A stretch of DNA of 64,000 nt. It comes from Thermotoga sp. SG1 (GTDB taxonomy: Bacteria > Thermotogota > Thermotogae > Thermotogales > Thermotogaceae). Shown in pieces: positions 34,932 through 44,964 of the stretch. The DNA is taken from contig NZ_LNDD01000001.1 of assembly GCF_002865985.1 (NCBI RefSeq), positions 359,004 to 423,003 on the forward strand. The letters run 5' to 3'. The first letter of the stretch is position 1, and the number at the start of each line of letters is the position of its first letter. The notes under the pieces are model-generated. The model was given only the letters and a program-made list of their open reading frames with translations. It did not search any database and was not told the origin of the DNA. A program made the translations under genes and the position numbers.

Positions 34932-36287
34932 ATGTTCCTCGGAGAGGACTACCTTTTGACGAACAAAGCAGCGGTGAGGCTTTTCAATGAGGTGAAGGAT
35001 CTTCCCATCGTGGATCCGCACAACCATCTGGATGCCAAAGACATCGTCGAGAACAAACCCTGGAACGACATTTGGGAGGTAGAAGGTGCAACGGATCACT
35101 ACGTTTGGGAACTCATGAGAAGGTGTGGGGTTTCGGAAGAGTACATAACGGGCTCCAGAAGCAACAAAGAAAAGTGGCTTGCGCTTGCGAAGGTGTTTCC
35201 AAAATTTGTGGGAAATCCAACCTACGAGTGGATTCATCTTGATCTGTGGAGAAGGTTCAATGTGAAGAAGGTGATTTCGGAGGAAACAGCCGAAGAGATC
35301 TGGGAGGAAACGAAGAGAATGCTCCCCGAAATGCCCCCCCAGAAACTTCTCAAAGAAATGAAAGTGGAGATCCTCTGTACAACGGACGATCCCATCTCGA
35401 CCCTGGAATATCACAGAAAGGCCGGAGAGACGGTAAAAGACGTGACAATACTTCCCACCTGGCGCCCTGACAGGGCGATGAACGTGGAAAAGAATGACTG
35501 GAAAGAATATGTAAGAGAACTCGGTGAAAGGTACAACGAAGATACCTCCACGCTTGAAGGGTTTCTGAACGCTCTCTGGAAATCACACGAACACTTCAAA
35601 GAGCACGGATGTGTGGCGAGTGATCACGCCCTTCTGGAGCCATCGATACACTTTGTTGATGAAAAGAGCGCTAGAAAAATCCACGAAAAGGCGTTCAAAG
35701 GAAAAAAGCTCGATCCTGAAGAAATCAGGGACTACAAGGCGTTCATGATGGTTCAATTTGGGAAGATGAACCAGGAAACGAACTGGGTGACGCAACTCCA
35801 TATAGGTGCATTGAGAGATTACAGGGACAGCCTTTTCAAAACGCTTGGACTGGATTCCGGAGGAGATATCTCAACGAACTTTCTGAAGATCGCAGAGGGG
35901 CTGAGGTACTTCCTGAACGAGTTCGACGGAAAACTCAAGATCGTTCTCTACGTGCTCGATCCCACGCATCTTCCAACTGTGACGACCATTGCCCGTGCCT
36001 TTCCGAACGTCTACATAGGGGCTCCCTGGTGGTTCAACGACAGCCCGTTCGGTATGGAGATGCACCTGAAGTACGTTGCCTCAGTTGATCTTCTTTACAA
36101 CCTTGCCGGAATGGTGACGGATTCGAGAAAACTTCTCTCCTTTGGTTCCAGAACGGAGATGTTCAGAAGGGTTCTCTCGAGTGTTGTCGGTGAGATGGTC
36201 GAAAGGGGCCAGATTCCCATCAGGGAAGCGAAGGAACTGGTGAAACACGTCTGTTACGACGGTCCGAAGGCGCTCTTCTTCGGATGA
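34932..36287 (+). CDS. uxaC: glucuronate isomerase
   Basis: A 451-residue TIM-barrel isomerase converting D-glucuronate to D-fructuronate (and galacturonate to tagaturonate). Family blocks are LPIVDPHNHLDAKDI near residue 27 with the HxH metal pair, EILCTTDDP near 142, PTWRPD, CVASDHALLEP, TQLHIGALRD and LLSFGSRTEMFRR near the end. Length is normal. SD GGAGGTGG before ATG. It starts the pathway continued by UxuB and UxuA on the other strand and is fed by AguA. Confidence 0.95.
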   Translation: MFLGEDYLLTNKAAVRLFNEVKDLPIVDPHNHLDAKDIVENKPWNDIWEVEGATDHYVWELMRRCGVSEEYITGSRSNKEKWLALAKVFPKFVGNPTYEWIHLDLWRRFNVKKVISEETAEEIWEETKRMLPEMPPQKLLKEMKVEILCTTDDPISTLEYHRKAGETVKDVTILPTWRPDRAMNVEKNDWKEYVRELGERYNEDTSTLEGFLNALWKSHEHFKEHGCVASDHALLEPSIHFVDEKSARKIHEKAFKGKKLDPEEIRDYKAFMMVQFGKMNQETNWVTQLHIGALRDYRDSLFKTLGLDSGGDISTNFLKIAEGLRYFLNEFDGKLKIVLYVLDPTHLPTVTTIARAFPNVYIGAPWWFNDSPFGMEMHLKYVASVDLLYNLAGMVTDSRKLLSFGSRTEMFRRVLSSVVGEMVERGQIPIREAKELVKHVCYDGPKALFFG

Positions 36288-36298
36288 GGAGGGAAAAC

Positions 36299-36742
36299 AT
36301 GAGAAAGGTCCTCAATTACGTTTTCGCCTATCTCTTCCTCGTGGTGACGGGGGCACTTGGATTCTACGTGATTTTCATGGAAGGAAGAAGGTTCTTCTTC
36401 ACGGTTCTTGGGCTCACAAACGCTCGTGTTCAGACTATAAACGCCGTGGACAAGTTCGTGGTGATCGTTCTTGGCATTGTCTTTCTGGGGGTTTTCATGT
36501 TCAGTGAGGATTATTTCAGAAAGAAGGCAAAGGGCGGTGTAAAAGATCTTCTGAGGGCGTTTCTCATGGTCTCCGGGATGCTCATGCTCGTCTGGGCAGG
36601 TTTTCAGGCACCGTTCTTTTTCTCCGTTGGCTACAAATTAGGAACATCGGAGGCCGTGAGTTATTTCTCAAAACTCATCGCAGGCACCCTTCTTCTTGTC
36701 TCCTCCAGGTATCTGAGAAGTGAGCGCCTCCATACCATATAA
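36299..36742 (+). CDS. membrane protein of unknown function in the uxaC operon
   Basis: A 147-residue protein with four probable transmembrane helices (about residues 6-26, 47-69, 82-104 and 116-134). I recognise no family. ATG 36299 follows GAGGAGGG by about six bases; ATG 36284 overlapping the uxaC stop would add five residues. It is co-directional with uxaC and followed by a strong terminator, so it belongs to the glucuronate unit. A minor transport or sensing role is conceivable but nothing in the sequence shows it. Confidence 0.75.
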   Translation: MRKVLNYVFAYLFLVVTGALGFYVIFMEGRRFFFTVLGLTNARVQTINAVDKFVVIVLGIVFLGVFMFSEDYFRKKAKGGVKDLLRAFLMVSGMLMLVWAGFQAPFFFSVGYKLGTSEAVSYFSKLIAGTLLLVSSRYLRSERLHTI

Positions 36743-36768
36743 AAAACCCCCGCTCGTGCGGGGGTTTT
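36743..36768. terminator. bidirectional terminator
   Basis: CCCCCGC (36747-36753) and GCGGGGG (36758-36764) form a seven-bp stem with a TCGT loop, flanked by AAAA and TTTT, so it works in both directions for the convergent membrane-protein and lipoprotein genes. Confidence 0.9.
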
Positions 36769-36773
36769 GTTCT

Positions 36774-37310
36774 TCACTGAGCAGGATCGTACACAACTTC
36801 AATGGTAGAATTGTTTCCTTGCCATCCTTGGGGTGTACCATCTTCAAAGTCGGTCTTCAACACAACCTCTCCAGCTTCGTCTTTGATCACAAAGTCATCG
36901 AAGTAAAAGACGATACCAGAAGTCTGAGGTTCGATGTAGATGTCCGATGGAGCCCCGTCGGCGGAATTGAGCATGTAGGTTGCCTCAATAGTCACCCATG
37001 TTGCCGGAGGAACTTCTCTTTCGTGGAACACGGGTTTGTATTGATTCTCTGCAGTTTTCAGTGTAAGGTTGAACTTCACGGAGGTAGCCTCTTCATGGTA
37101 GATCCTGACGCTGTAGGTATAAGTGGCATCTGTGCTGATGTAATTTTCTATATTGTAGAACCATGCTGTTTTCCAAGTTTCGTCACCTGTTTCCACCTTG
37201 AGAACTCTGTTCGATACCCCTCCTTCCGCTCCAGGCATAGAAACGCACCCTGAAAGAATCACAAGAAAGACAAAAACTCCCAGTACACTCACCAAAAACC
37301 ACTTTTTCAT
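36774..37310 (-). CDS. lipoprotein with a CBM-like beta-sandwich, apparently permuted
   Basis: A 178-residue protein. Signal peptide and lipobox VILSGC (Cys at residue 22) give a lipid anchor. The rest resembles a CBM22/CBM4_9-type carbohydrate-binding module: NRVLKVETGDETWKTAW matches the second conserved segment of such modules, and IVFYFDDFVIKDE the C-terminal strand. The usual first strand (FE.G...W) is missing from the N-terminus; a matching VLKTDFEDGTPQGW occurs at the very C-terminus instead. It follows xynA on the same strand after a terminator. SD is a run of G. Likely role is holding xylan at the cell surface; unproven. Confidence 0.7.
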   Translation of the reverse strand: MKKWFLVSVLGVFVFLVILSGCVSMPGAEGGVSNRVLKVETGDETWKTAWFYNIENYISTDATYTYSVRIYHEEATSVKFNLTLKTAENQYKPVFHEREVPPATWVTIEATYMLNSADGAPSDIYIEPQTSGIVFYFDDFVIKDEAGEVVLKTDFEDGTPQGWQGNNSTIEVVYDPAQ

Positions 37311-37350
37311 GTATATCTACCCCCCTGCCACATGATTTCAGATGATGATC

Positions 37351-37380
37351 AGAAGAAAAGAGGGGGAGGGAGTCCCCCTC
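37351..37380 (-). terminator. xynA terminator
   Basis: GAGGGGGA (37360-37367) and TCCCCCTC (37373-37380) make a perfect eight-bp stem with a five-base loop, followed on the minus strand by TTTTCTTCT. The stem includes the last bases of the xynA stop codon. Confidence 0.85.
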
Positions 37381-40300
37381 ACTTGATGAGCCTGAGGTTC
37401 CCAAACTTCGAAGGATCTCTCCAGCTGTTGTTCGTAGGATCGCTCCAGGAGATGATACCAACCCTCTGACCCTTCTCGTTCGCATCGTTCACCTGCACGT
37501 TGAAACCTATCACCGTGTCCGGACTCGGCTTGATCGTCTTCCACTTGATCGCCGCTTCAACGATGTACCCTCCTTCGATCAACTTCACAGCCGTCTTGAA
37601 CCTTGCTGCACTCGCTCCCGTCCCAAACGACTGTTCGTTCATGTAGTTCACCCTGAACTGTGCATCGTCATTCTCGTAGTAGCCCGTCTTGTGGTTGTTC
37701 TCGTCTATGAAGATCTCCACCGAATCCTGCTCCCACGGATTGCTGTTGTCTTTGTTCAATACCGGATCCTTCACTACCGCAAGAACATACAGATTCTCCT
37801 CGTCCCAAAGCACCCTCACCTTCGCCGTCGCGTTCTTCTCCAGTGACCCCATCGCTACAGACTTCGTCTCTATCTCTTCCGTCGTGTTCCAGATCTCGTC
37901 GATATCTCCATCGATGACAGGTGTTCCGTATTTCGCCGTTGCCACCATTACCCCTTCGAGCTTCAACACTCCATAGTTCATCGTGTTCGTCTTCTGGCTG
38001 TTCGTCGTGTCGCTCCAGCTGTACCACTTCCCGTCGTCTATCACTGCTATATCGAATCCTATGTAACTGTCTTTCTTGTACTCCACACCGGCTATCTTGA
38101 TCGACATCTCAAAACTGTACCTTCTAAAACCAGGCCCAACGAATTTCTTCACCTCTACGTCTTCCCTGTTGACCTCGCTCTTCCAGTTCGTCCATAGCAC
38201 AACGTACGTGTCGTCTGACTGCAGGTATGGTGTTCTTTCGTTGTTTGGGTTGATGAAGATCGCAACGCCATCTTCTGCAGGTTTCTTCGTCCTGTCCTGA
38301 ACCTCTCCGTAAACGTAGATCGTGCTGTCCTTCCATACCGCCCTGATCGTCGCCTTCACGTTCCCTTCTTCGTCGTAGATCTCTATCGGCATAGACATCA
38401 TGTAGGAGTCATCCATCATACCCACTACCACCGCTTCTCCTTCAGAGATCTTGCTTTCTTTTGAAAGAGGTGGTAGCACTTCAGGAGCGACAATCGCCCA
38501 GTAAGCGAGTTTTGCCTGATAATCTTTGTCAAAGATCAATGTCCAGTCATTTCTTCTTGTTGCTCTCCAGGAGTAGTCGTCTTTGAGACCCCAGAACGTG
38601 ACGTTTGTGATCACATTACTGTATTTCTTGAAGATTTCAAAGAGTTGAGCCATCTTGTGAGCCTGTTCAATGAGTGCGTTCCTCGGTGCCTCTGGGTAGT
38701 TGGAAGTAGAATCTCTGTAGACGCTCATATCGAGCTCTGTTATGTGGATTTCTATACCAGGGATGGAGCTGAACTTTTTGATGGCCTCTTCGATCTGCCT
38801 GATGTCCGTTGCAAGACTGATGTGACACTGCATACCGATTCCATCGATGAGACCCTTTTCCTTGAGACTCTTCACAAGGTTGTAGATGATGTCTCTCTTT
38901 TTGGGTTCGAAGGTGTTGTAGTCGTTGTAGAAGAGTTTCGCATCGGGATCTGCCTCCCTTGCAAACTTGAAGGCAAGTTCTATGTAGTCAGGCCCCATGA
39001 TCTGATACCAGGTGGATCTTCTCAGTCCATCTGGCTGGTTCGGATCGACCGCTTCGTTCACAACGTCCCATGCGTAGACCTTCCCTTTGAAGTGTCCAAC
39101 GACGGTGTGTATGTATTCTCTGAGTCTTTCTGTCATCGCTTCTTTGGAGAGGAGGTTTCCATTTTCGTCTTTGAAGAACCACTCGGGCGTCTGATTGTGC
39201 CATACCAGTGTGTGGCCCCTCACAACCATGCCGTTTTGCTGTGCAAATTCGATGTATTTGTCTGCTGTTTCAAATCTGAACTTGAGTTTGCCATTCTCAA
39301 TGCCTGCAAGCAGACTATCAGGTTTCATCTCATTTTCTGCGGTGATGCTGTTGAAGTGCTTGGTGATGAGCGTTAAGTCCTTCTGGTTGATGAATACCTT
39401 GGATGGAAGAGCAACGCCCACTCTGAAGTAGTCTTTCAGAACTTCCCTGAGGGCTGGTATTTCCTCTTCTGGATTCATCTCGAGTTTTATCTCAGCAGAG
39501 GTGGTGTCCACTACCTTCACATCGTCCACGTAGAACTCGAGGGTCGGATTCTGAGACTCGAAGTAAAGTGTGAGATCTTCCACTGTCACACCGGCAGGGA
39601 TCGTGTACGTTCCGGACAGCTGAACCCACTGTCCGGAAGGTACCGTGCTGGATTTAATCCACTCGTATTGTGTGTTGGCATCGGAGGAGTACTTCCTCTG
39701 CATCGTCATGATGATCGTCTGATCCTGACCGGATTCCTGATAGGCCCATGCTTCGAAAGCGTAGGTCTTTCCGGTTTTCAGGATTCCTTTCAAGTTGATC
39801 TGAGTACCATGCCAGCCCTTCTGTCTGTTAGAGACGAAAAGTGATTTCTTTCCAGAGTGTGCTACTTTTGAAGAAATGGAAATCTTCACGTCACCGCCTC
39901 TTGGCTGCCATTCTCCAAGGCCCTTTTCAAAGGAGGTTTCGTAAACAACCTTCGGACCTGCTTCCTTTGGCGTGAGAACCCGAACGTTGTCCACGTAGAA
40001 GATGAAATCAGTTTTTTTGGGTGAAGTGATGATCAGAGAGAACTTCGCTGGAGTACCTTCGAAGGTTGGTGAGAATGGAACGAGGATTTCCTTCCAGTAA
40101 TTCGGCACCGCAACCTTGTCGACCAGTATCTCGTACCTTTCACCTTTTTCGTCTTCTGTTCTTGCAAGAACGCTGAAAAGTTGCGGAGAATCGGAAGTCT
40201 GATAGACCTGGAAGGAAAGCAGATAATCGGCTCCTGAGTTGACTTTTCCAGTCAGATCGATCTCTACTCCATCCCACACGGAGGTTCTGTTTTCCACCTT

Positions 40301-40546
40301 CAGTGAATATTCTCCATCTGCTGCAACATCCTGTGAAGCGGTGACAACCACGTCTTTTCCAAAGGGGGAAGCACCGTCTGTGTTTCCTTCAAAACTCAGG
40401 GCAAGAGCCGTTTCAAAGGGAGAGACTTCCTCACCACCGAATCCCAAAACACCCGTGGCTGCGAGAACCACTCCGAGAAAACCTGCCAAGATACCAATCA
40501 GAACTACGCTCGAAGCATCCAAAAAACCCCATCTCTTCTTTCGCAT
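37379..40546 (-). CDS. xynA: multidomain GH10 xylanase XynA (toga-anchored type)
   Basis: A 1055-residue endo-xylanase. Layout: short basic N-terminus and a single membrane-spanning anchor ([19 protein letters not shown], about residues 11-29); two CBM22 modules (about 40-195 and 200-350, the second beginning [14 protein letters not shown]); GH10 catalytic domain (about 370-690) with acid/base Glu498 in WDVVNEAV and nucleophile Glu604 in ITELDMS; then two CBM9 modules (about 700-870 and 880-1055), the second ending in [13 protein letters not shown]. This is the known Thermotoga XynA plan. ATG 40546 was chosen over GTG 40558, which abuts the SD AGGGAGG. Confidence 0.96.
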   Translation of the reverse strand: MRKKRWGFLDASSVVLIGILAGFLGVVLAATGVLGFGGEEVSPFETALALSFEGNTDGASPFGKDVVVTASQDVAADGEYSLKVENRTSVWDGVEIDLTGKVNSGADYLLSFQVYQTSDSPQLFSVLARTEDEKGERYEILVDKVAVPNYWKEILVPFSPTFEGTPAKFSLIITSPKKTDFIFYVDNVRVLTPKEAGPKVVYETSFEKGLGEWQPRGGDVKISISSKVAHSGKKSLFVSNRQKGWHGTQINLKGILKTGKTYAFEAWAYQESGQDQTIIMTMQRKYSSDANTQYEWIKSSTVPSGQWVQLSGTYTIPAGVTVEDLTLYFESQNPTLEFYVDDVKVVDTTSAEIKLEMNPEEEIPALREVLKDYFRVGVALPSKVFINQKDLTLITKHFNSITAENEMKPDSLLAGIENGKLKFRFETADKYIEFAQQNGMVVRGHTLVWHNQTPEWFFKDENGNLLSKEAMTERLREYIHTVVGHFKGKVYAWDVVNEAVDPNQPDGLRRSTWYQIMGPDYIELAFKFAREADPDAKLFYNDYNTFEPKKRDIIYNLVKSLKEKGLIDGIGMQCHISLATDIRQIEEAIKKFSSIPGIEIHITELDMSVYRDSTSNYPEAPRNALIEQAHKMAQLFEIFKKYSNVITNVTFWGLKDDYSWRATRRNDWTLIFDKDYQAKLAYWAIVAPEVLPPLSKESKISEGEAVVVGMMDDSYMMSMPIEIYDEEGNVKATIRAVWKDSTIYVYGEVQDRTKKPAEDGVAIFINPNNERTPYLQSDDTYVVLWTNWKSEVNREDVEVKKFVGPGFRRYSFEMSIKIAGVEYKKDSYIGFDIAVIDDGKWYSWSDTTNSQKTNTMNYGVLKLEGVMVATAKYGTPVIDGDIDEIWNTTEEIETKSVAMGSLEKNATAKVRVLWDEENLYVLAVVKDPVLNKDNSNPWEQDSVEIFIDENNHKTGYYENDDAQFRVNYMNEQSFGTGASAARFKTAVKLIEGGYIVEAAIKWKTIKPSPDTVIGFNVQVNDANEKGQRVGIISWSDPTNNSWRDPSKFGNLRLIK

Positions 40547-40573
40547 GAACCCACACACCTCCCTATTGTTAAG

Positions 40574-40594
40574 TTATTTCTTACTAAGAAATAA
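40574..40594. promoter_or_regulatory. palindromic operator candidate of xynA
   Basis: TTATTTCTTA and TAAGAAATAA form a perfect 10-bp inverted repeat around one central C. It lies about 13-33 bases downstream of the predicted xynA transcription start and 28 bases before the ATG, a roadblock position. A ROK-family XylR-type repressor is the likely owner by analogy with Thermotoga xylan regulation; that gene is not in the window. Confidence 0.65.
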
Positions 40595-40613
40595 TGACGT
40601 TCTCCGGTGAAAA

Positions 40614-40622
40614 ATTATACCA
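40614..40622 (-). promoter_or_regulatory. extended -10 promoter of xynA
   Basis: On the minus strand TGGTATAAT is an extended -10 (TATAAT at 40614-40619). A TTGAAA lies 19 bases further upstream, slightly too far for an ideal -35. It places the transcript start near 40607. Confidence 0.55.
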
Positions 40623-40719
40623 TAATTGTGAAAAAGGCTTTCAAATTAGAAAAGCGATGATATTTTCAAATAATTGGTATTTTTCGCAGATAATTACAAA
40701 TAATCGACGATAATCGCAC

Positions 40720-40747
40720 TTGAAATTTTTAGATGAGATGATATAGA
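40720..40747 (+). promoter_or_regulatory. promoter of the second oligosaccharide importer operon
   Basis: TTGAAA (40720-40725) and TATAGA (40742-40747) are 16 bases apart. TAGAAT at 40744-40749 is an alternative -10 with 18-base spacing. It would read the importer genes through aguA with a leader of about 70 bases. Confidence 0.5.
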
Positions 40748-40825
40748 ATTTATTACAAGAAAGAAAAGATAATGCTTACGACTGTAATTTCTCGGTCCTG
40801 ATCTTCCTCTGAGGAGGTGTACTGG

Positions 40826-41809
40826 GTGCTTACCTACATATTCAAACGAGTACTCTATGCTATTCCACTGTTATTTGTCATCTCAATCGTTTCGTTCATC
40901 ATCATTGAACTTCCTCCAGGAGACTATCTAACTACCTATGTAATGACTCTCAGGCAGAGTGGGGAAACTATCGATCAGGCAGCTTTGGAAGTCCTGAAAA
41001 GAAGGTATGGTCTGGACAAACCAGTGATAGTTCGTTACTTTTACTGGATAGGCGGTATTTTGAGAGGAGATTTTGGTTACTCATTCATGTGGGAAAAGTC
41101 TGTTAGCGAACTTTTGAATCAGAGGGTCTGGTGGACAATACTGATCTCCATTCTCTCAACTGCTTTTGCCTGGGTTTTTGGATTTCTCATAGGTGTATAC
41201 TCTGGAACACATCAATATTCTCTAGGTGACTACGTTTTCACGGTACTGGGTTATATAGGACTTGCTACACCGAACTTCCTGCTCGCATTGATACTTTTGT
41301 GGGTAGTGTTTGTAACAACAGGTGTGAGTCTGGGAGGTTTGTTTTCTGCAGAGTTCGCACACGCTCCCTGGTCCTGGGCGAAGTTCGTTGACCTTTTGAA
41401 GCATATATGGATCCCTGTGATTGTTATAGGAACAGGAAGCATGGCGGGCCTCATTAGGGTTCTGAGAGCAAATCTTTTGGATGAGATAAACAAACCCTAT
41501 GTGATCGCTGCAAGAGCTAGAGGTGTCCATGAAAAGGAGCTTGTCTGGAAATATCCCCTGAGGGTGGCGGTTATTCCATTCGCTTCCACCGCAGGCTGGG
41601 CGCTTCCACAGATAGTCTCGGGAGCGGTGATTACCGGTATTGTGCTGAACCTTCCCACAGTGGGAACACTCCTTCTCGATGCGCTCACGTCCCAGGACAT
41701 GTACCTTGCCGGTAGTCTTGTTCTGATTTTGAGCGTGTTCACGATCATAGGTACTCTCATATCTGACATACTACTTGCCTGGCTCGATCCCAGAATAAGA
41801 TTTGAATGA
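40826..41809 (+). CDS. second oligosaccharide importer, permease (OppB type)
   Basis: A 327-residue permease with six hydrophobic segments. It starts LTYIFKRVLYAIPLLFVISIVSFIIIELPPGD, has the WTILISILSTAFAWVFGFLIGVYSG block and a coupling loop NKPYVIAARARGVHEKELVWKYPLRVA in parts, ending LAWLDPRIRFE. GTG 40826 is seven bases after GAGGAGGT; GTG 40817 overlaps that SD. It heads a five-gene importer plus aguA, so the likely load is methylglucurono-xylo-oligosaccharides. Confidence 0.92.
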   Translation: MLTYIFKRVLYAIPLLFVISIVSFIIIELPPGDYLTTYVMTLRQSGETIDQAALEVLKRRYGLDKPVIVRYFYWIGGILRGDFGYSFMWEKSVSELLNQRVWWTILISILSTAFAWVFGFLIGVYSGTHQYSLGDYVFTVLGYIGLATPNFLLALILLWVVFVTTGVSLGGLFSAEFAHAPWSWAKFVDLLKHIWIPVIVIGTGSMAGLIRVLRANLLDEINKPYVIAARARGVHEKELVWKYPLRVAVIPFASTAGWALPQIVSGAVITGIVLNLPTVGTLLLDALTSQDMYLAGSLVLILSVFTIIGTLISDILLAWLDPRIRFE

Positions 41810-41819
41810 GGTGATAGGT

Positions 41820-42929
41820 GTGTGGAAGAAGCGGAAGAACAAAGAAAAAGTGGAAGAGTTATATCTTGCGTCCGAGTGGAAATTGATGTGGTGGAGGTTC
41901 AAAAGGAACAAACTCGCGATCGTTGGTATGATCATCCTTGGAATTCTCTACGTATTGGGAATCTTCTGTGAGTTCTTCTCTCCATACGATCCAAACCGGA
42001 TATTTTCAAGATACGTGTACGCTCCTCCTCAGAGGATACACTTTTTCCACGAGGGAAAATTCATAGGCCCGTTCGTTTATGGCTACAAGATGGAAAGGGA
42101 TCCGGAAACTTTCAGAAGGATATACAAAGAGGACAGAACAAAGATATATGAAATTAAGTTCTTTGTCCGTGGTGACAAGTACAAACTCTGGAACGTCTGG
42201 GAATCAGATATACATTTCTTTGGAGTAGAAGACGGAGTAGTCTTTCTCTTTGGAACGGACAGGCTCGGAAGAGATGTCTTCTCTAGAATCCTGTACGGTG
42301 CAAGGATCTCCACCACGATCGGATTGGTGGGTGTGTTCATCAGTATGGTTCTGGGAATCATCATAGGGGGTATCTCCGGATACTACGGTGGCAAAATAGA
42401 CAACTTCATACAGAGGGTAATAGAGTTCATCATCAGTATTCCAACGATCCCTCTCTGGATGGCTCTCGCTGCGGCTCTTCCAAGATACTGGTCTCAGATA
42501 AAGGTCTACTTTGCCATCACCGTGATTCTTTCACTGATAGGTTGGACTGGACTTGCAAGGGTTGTGAGGAGTAAGTTCCTTTCTCTCAAAGAGGAGGACT
42601 TCGTTGTTGCGGCAAGACTTGCGGGAGCCTCAGAGTGGAGAATCATATTCAAACACATGCTGCCATCTCTGACTAGTCATCTCATAGCATCTGCTACACT
42701 CGCTGTTCCTGGAATGATACTGGGTGAGACGGGACTCAGTTTTCTCGGTCTGGGTTTGAGGCCGCCTGCGATCAGCTGGGGAGTGCTTCTTCAGGAGGCT
42801 CAGAACATCAGAAGCGTTGCGCTTTATCCATGGCTTTTGATACCTGGTTTGTTTGTGATCGTCACCGTTTTGTGCTTCAACTTCGTTGGGGATGGATTAA
42901 GAGACGCTGCCGATCCATACAAGACGTGA
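41820..42929 (+). CDS. second oligosaccharide importer, permease (OppC type)
   Basis: A permease of about 369 residues, longer than its counterpart in the first importer (about 284) because of an insert of some 80 residues (about 55-130) between the first transmembrane helix and the FGTDRLGRDVFSRILYG block, predicted extracytoplasmic. The coupling loop SLKEEDFVVAARLAGASEW and C-terminal ALYPWLLIPGLFVIVTVLCFNFVGDGLRDA parts are typical. GTG 41820 after GAGGTGAT is preferred to TTG 41802, which lies inside the upstream gene. Confidence 0.9.
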   Translation: MWKKRKNKEKVEELYLASEWKLMWWRFKRNKLAIVGMIILGILYVLGIFCEFFSPYDPNRIFSRYVYAPPQRIHFFHEGKFIGPFVYGYKMERDPETFRRIYKEDRTKIYEIKFFVRGDKYKLWNVWESDIHFFGVEDGVVFLFGTDRLGRDVFSRILYGARISTTIGLVGVFISMVLGIIIGGISGYYGGKIDNFIQRVIEFIISIPTIPLWMALAAALPRYWSQIKVYFAITVILSLIGWTGLARVVRSKFLSLKEEDFVVAARLAGASEWRIIFKHMLPSLTSHLIASATLAVPGMILGETGLSFLGLGLRPPAISWGVLLQEAQNIRSVALYPWLLIPGLFVIVTVLCFNFVGDGLRDAADPYKT

Positions 42930-42942
42930 AGGGAGGAGAGTC

Positions 42943-43938
42943 ATGGAAAAAGTTCTTGAAATAAGAAATCTGAGGGTCTATTTCGATCTGACAGAAGGAA
43001 CGGTGAAGGCTGTCGATGGTGTATCGTTTGACATTCGAAGAGGAGAGATCCTGGGACTGGTTGGAGAAAGCGGATGCGGAAAGAGTGTCACCGCCCAGTC
43101 CATTTTGAGGATTCTTCCAGAGAGCGCACGAATAGTAACGGGTGAGATCGTGTTTTCTAGGAATGGGAAAATGATAGATCTGGCAAAACTGGATCCTGAA
43201 GGTGAAGAAATAAGGGACATAAGAGGTAAGGATATATCCATGATCTTTCAGGAACCAATGGCGTCTTTTTCTCCGGTTTACACAGTTGGAGCTCAGATGA
43301 TGGAAGCGATCTTGCTGCACGAGAACGTTTCAAAGGAAGAGGCACGACGGCGGATTGTTGAGATGCTCAAAAAGGTGAAGATACCAAACGCTGAAAAGGT
43401 TGTGGATATGTATCCTTTTGAACTCTCCGGAGGAATGCTTCAGCGCTGCATGATAGCGATGGCGATGTCTTTGAATCCGACATTGCTACTTGCTGACGAA
43501 CCCACAACCGCTTTGGACGTGACTATTCAGGCTCAGATACTCTATCTCATGAAAGAATTGCAGAGAGAATACAAATCTTCTATCCTCCTGATCACACACG
43601 ATATGGGTGTTGTGGCTCAGATGGCAGATAGAGTTGCCGTAATGTACCTTGGAAACATTGTAGAAACTGCCGAGGTCTTTGAACTCTTCAAAAATCCACT
43701 CCATCCCTACACTCAGGCCCTTTTGAGATCCATTCCGAAGATTGGTGTGAGAAAGACCAGGCTTGAAACCATAAAAGGTATGGTCCCGGACCCATACAAT
43801 CTACCAACTGGTTGTAAATTTCACAACAGGTGTGAGAAATTCATGAAAGGTTTGTGCGATGTGAAGGAGCCTCCCGAGGTAGAAGTAGTGCCCGGACACA
43901 AAGTCAAGTGTTTCCTTTATGGAGGGGAAAAAGAATGA
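42943..43938 (+). CDS. second oligosaccharide importer, ATPase (OppD type)
   Basis: A 331-residue ATPase. Walker [10 protein letters not shown] (about residue 40), Q-loop [10 protein letters not shown], signature [15 protein letters not shown], Walker [13 protein letters not shown] and switch ITHDMGV are intact, and the Opp C-terminal part has [13 protein letters not shown] and [26 protein letters not shown] seven bases before ATG. It overlaps the next ATPase gene by ATGA. Confidence 0.93.
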   Translation: MEKVLEIRNLRVYFDLTEGTVKAVDGVSFDIRRGEILGLVGESGCGKSVTAQSILRILPESARIVTGEIVFSRNGKMIDLAKLDPEGEEIRDIRGKDISMIFQEPMASFSPVYTVGAQMMEAILLHENVSKEEARRRIVEMLKKVKIPNAEKVVDMYPFELSGGMLQRCMIAMAMSLNPTLLLADEPTTALDVTIQAQILYLMKELQREYKSSILLITHDMGVVAQMADRVAVMYLGNIVETAEVFELFKNPLHPYTQALLRSIPKIGVRKTRLETIKGMVPDPYNLPTGCKFHNRCEKFMKGLCDVKEPPEVEVVPGHKVKCFLYGGEKE

Positions 43939-44951
43939 AACTACTCGAAGTGAAAGGACTAAAGAAATACTTTCCGTTGACAAAAGGATTCTTCAAGAAG
44001 GTTGTGGGATACGTCAAAGCAGTTGATGGTATAAGTTTCGATATAGAAGAGGGTGAGACCTTAGCCCTCGTTGGTGAAAGTGGATGTGGGAAGACAACCA
44101 CCGCCAAAAGCATTCTCAGGGCGATAGATCCTACAGATGGGGACGTTATCCTCCATGTGGATGGAAAATCCGTGAACCTTGCAAAACTCAAAAGAGACGA
44201 ATTGAAACCATACAGAAGGTACATGCAGATGATCTTTCAAAACCCGTACACCTCCCTGAATCCCAGAATGAAGGTCAAAGAAATCATCGGAGAGCCGCTT
44301 TTAGTGAACGGGATTGCAAAAGGAAAGGAACTGGAAGATCGTGTGGCGGAACTTCTGAAAGCAGTTGGTTTGAGACCAGAGTACATGATAAGGTATCCAC
44401 ACGCTTTCTCAGGCGGTCAAAGACAGAGAATCGTTATAGCAAGAGCAATCGCTTTGAGACCGAAACTAGTGGTGTGTGACGAGCCGACTTCCGCCCTGGA
44501 TGTTTCCATCAGGGCACAGATACTGAACCTTCTGATGGATCTTCAAGAACAGTTCAATCTCACTTATCTCTTCATCACGCACGATCTGAGTGTGGTGGAG
44601 CACATCTCCGATAGGGTTGCCGTGATGTATCTCGGAAAGATCGTGGAACTTTCGAGCACAGAAGAGATCTTCGAAAATCCCAAGCATCCATACACAGAGA
44701 CTCTTCTGAGGTCTGTACCGAAACCTGATCCAGATTTCAGAGAAGAACTCGTGCCGATAGAAGGGGAGGTTCCAAATCCGGCAAATCCGCCGTCTGGTTG
44801 CTACTTCCACCCAAGGTGTTCTTATGCGAAGAGCATCTGCAAAGAAGAATACCCGGAGTTCAAAAATATTGGAACGGAGGAAAATCCACATTATGTAGCG
44901 TGTCATTTTGCCGAGAGCTTGAAATTGAGAGGTGTGAAAATCTCACTGTGA
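43935..44951 (+). CDS. second oligosaccharide importer, ATPase (OppF type)
   Basis: A 338-residue ATPase from ATG 43935, which overlaps the upstream stop (the open frame continues 27 codons further but has no better start). Walker [11 protein letters not shown]-loop [10 protein letters not shown], signature [16 protein letters not shown], Walker [13 protein letters not shown] and switch ITHDLSV are complete, with C-terminal [15 protein letters not shown]. It pairs with the OppD-type ATPase. Confidence 0.93.
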   Translation: MKLLEVKGLKKYFPLTKGFFKKVVGYVKAVDGISFDIEEGETLALVGESGCGKTTTAKSILRAIDPTDGDVILHVDGKSVNLAKLKRDELKPYRRYMQMIFQNPYTSLNPRMKVKEIIGEPLLVNGIAKGKELEDRVAELLKAVGLRPEYMIRYPHAFSGGQRQRIVIARAIALRPKLVVCDEPTSALDVSIRAQILNLLMDLQEQFNLTYLFITHDLSVVEHISDRVAVMYLGKIVELSSTEEIFENPKHPYTETLLRSVPKPDPDFREELVPIEGEVPNPANPPSGCYFHPRCSYAKSICKEEYPEFKNIGTEENPHYVACHFAESLKLRGVKISL

Positions 44952-44964
44952 GGGGGTGTTAACT

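Noticed and set aside
40559-40825. possible small ORF or RNA gene in the 267-base xynA/importer spacer
   Set aside because: The region is A/T-rich with two promoters and a palindrome; no SD-preceded frame or stable RNA fold was seen.
43854-43934. 27-codon upstream extension of the second OppF-type ATPase
   Set aside because: Its sequence overlaps the conserved end of the previous ATPase and lacks an SD; the ATGA start at 43935 fits the family N-terminus.
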